A DNA stretch of 6,547 nt, from positions 1 through 6,547 of the forward strand of contig JADFMC010000124.1 of the NCBI GenBank assembly GCA_022564085.1, read 5' to 3'. The notes below the pieces were generated by a model. The model was not told the origin of the DNA, did not search any database, and saw only the letters and a program-made list of their open reading frames with translations. The stretch is from Fidelibacterota bacterium. GTDB lineage: Bacteria > Fidelibacterota > Marinisomatia > SCGC-AAA003-L08 > TS1B11. Shown in pieces: positions 6,536 through 6,547 of this stretch. The translations under genes and the position numbers were made by a program. Position 1 is the first letter of the stretch. Each line of letters begins with the position of its first letter.

Positions 6536-6547
6536 ATGGCCGGCCTG
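6536..6547 (+). CDS. Start of a divergent gene, product unknown (first four codons only)
   Basis: ATG GCC GGC CTG (Met-Ala-Gly-Leu) runs to the window edge, preceded by AAGGAG at the right distance. The gene is divergent from proS, so both may share regulation from the 6165-6535 region. Four residues say nothing about function. The call rests on the ribosome binding site and the start codon. Confidence 0.55.

Overview
The window is a compact bacterial chromosome segment. It carries four genes in a row on the minus strand, a 371-base intergenic stretch, and the first four codons of a divergent plus-strand gene. In minus-strand transcription order the genes are an archaeal/eukaryotic-type prolyl-tRNA synthetase (proS, start at 6164), a secreted or membrane-anchored protein resembling the zinc carboxypeptidase (M14) fold (start at 4672), DNA topoisomerase I (topA, start at 3742) and a single-chain alpha2-type glycyl-tRNA synthetase (start at 1222). 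The last gene runs off the left edge and lacks its C-terminus. The gaps between them are 25, 120 and 6 bases, so an operon or near-operon is likely.

The organism is a bacterium. TopA has the bacterial type IA layout, with a C-terminus made of G-R-Y-G-P-Y repeats in place of Cys4 zinc fingers. The combination of this TopA, a single-chain GlyRS and a ProRS ending in Tyr would fit Chloroflexota or a related Gram-positive-derived or deep-branching lineage. This placement is inference from family resemblance only. No phylogenetic marker here is decisive.

Region by region: 1-1222 is the partial glycyl-tRNA synthetase. 1229-3742 is topA. 3743-3862 is a short spacer with one weak promoter-like pair. 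3863-4672 is the M14-like protein. 4698-6164 is proS. 6165-6535 is non-coding and holds two copies of an AACCGnnAAGGCGCAAAG-type element, a perfect 16-base AT-rich palindrome, two small hairpins and a good Shine-Dalgarno site for the gene starting at 6536.

Functionally this is a housekeeping cluster: two aminoacyl-tRNA synthetases for translation and the enzyme that relaxes negative supercoils. The M14-like exported protein is the only gene of unclear role. I saw no mobile element, CRISPR array, rRNA or tRNA. Nothing here amounts to a clear new system. The points most worth following are the M14-like protein, the ProRS zinc site that has lost part of its cysteine set, and the repeats in the proS upstream region.
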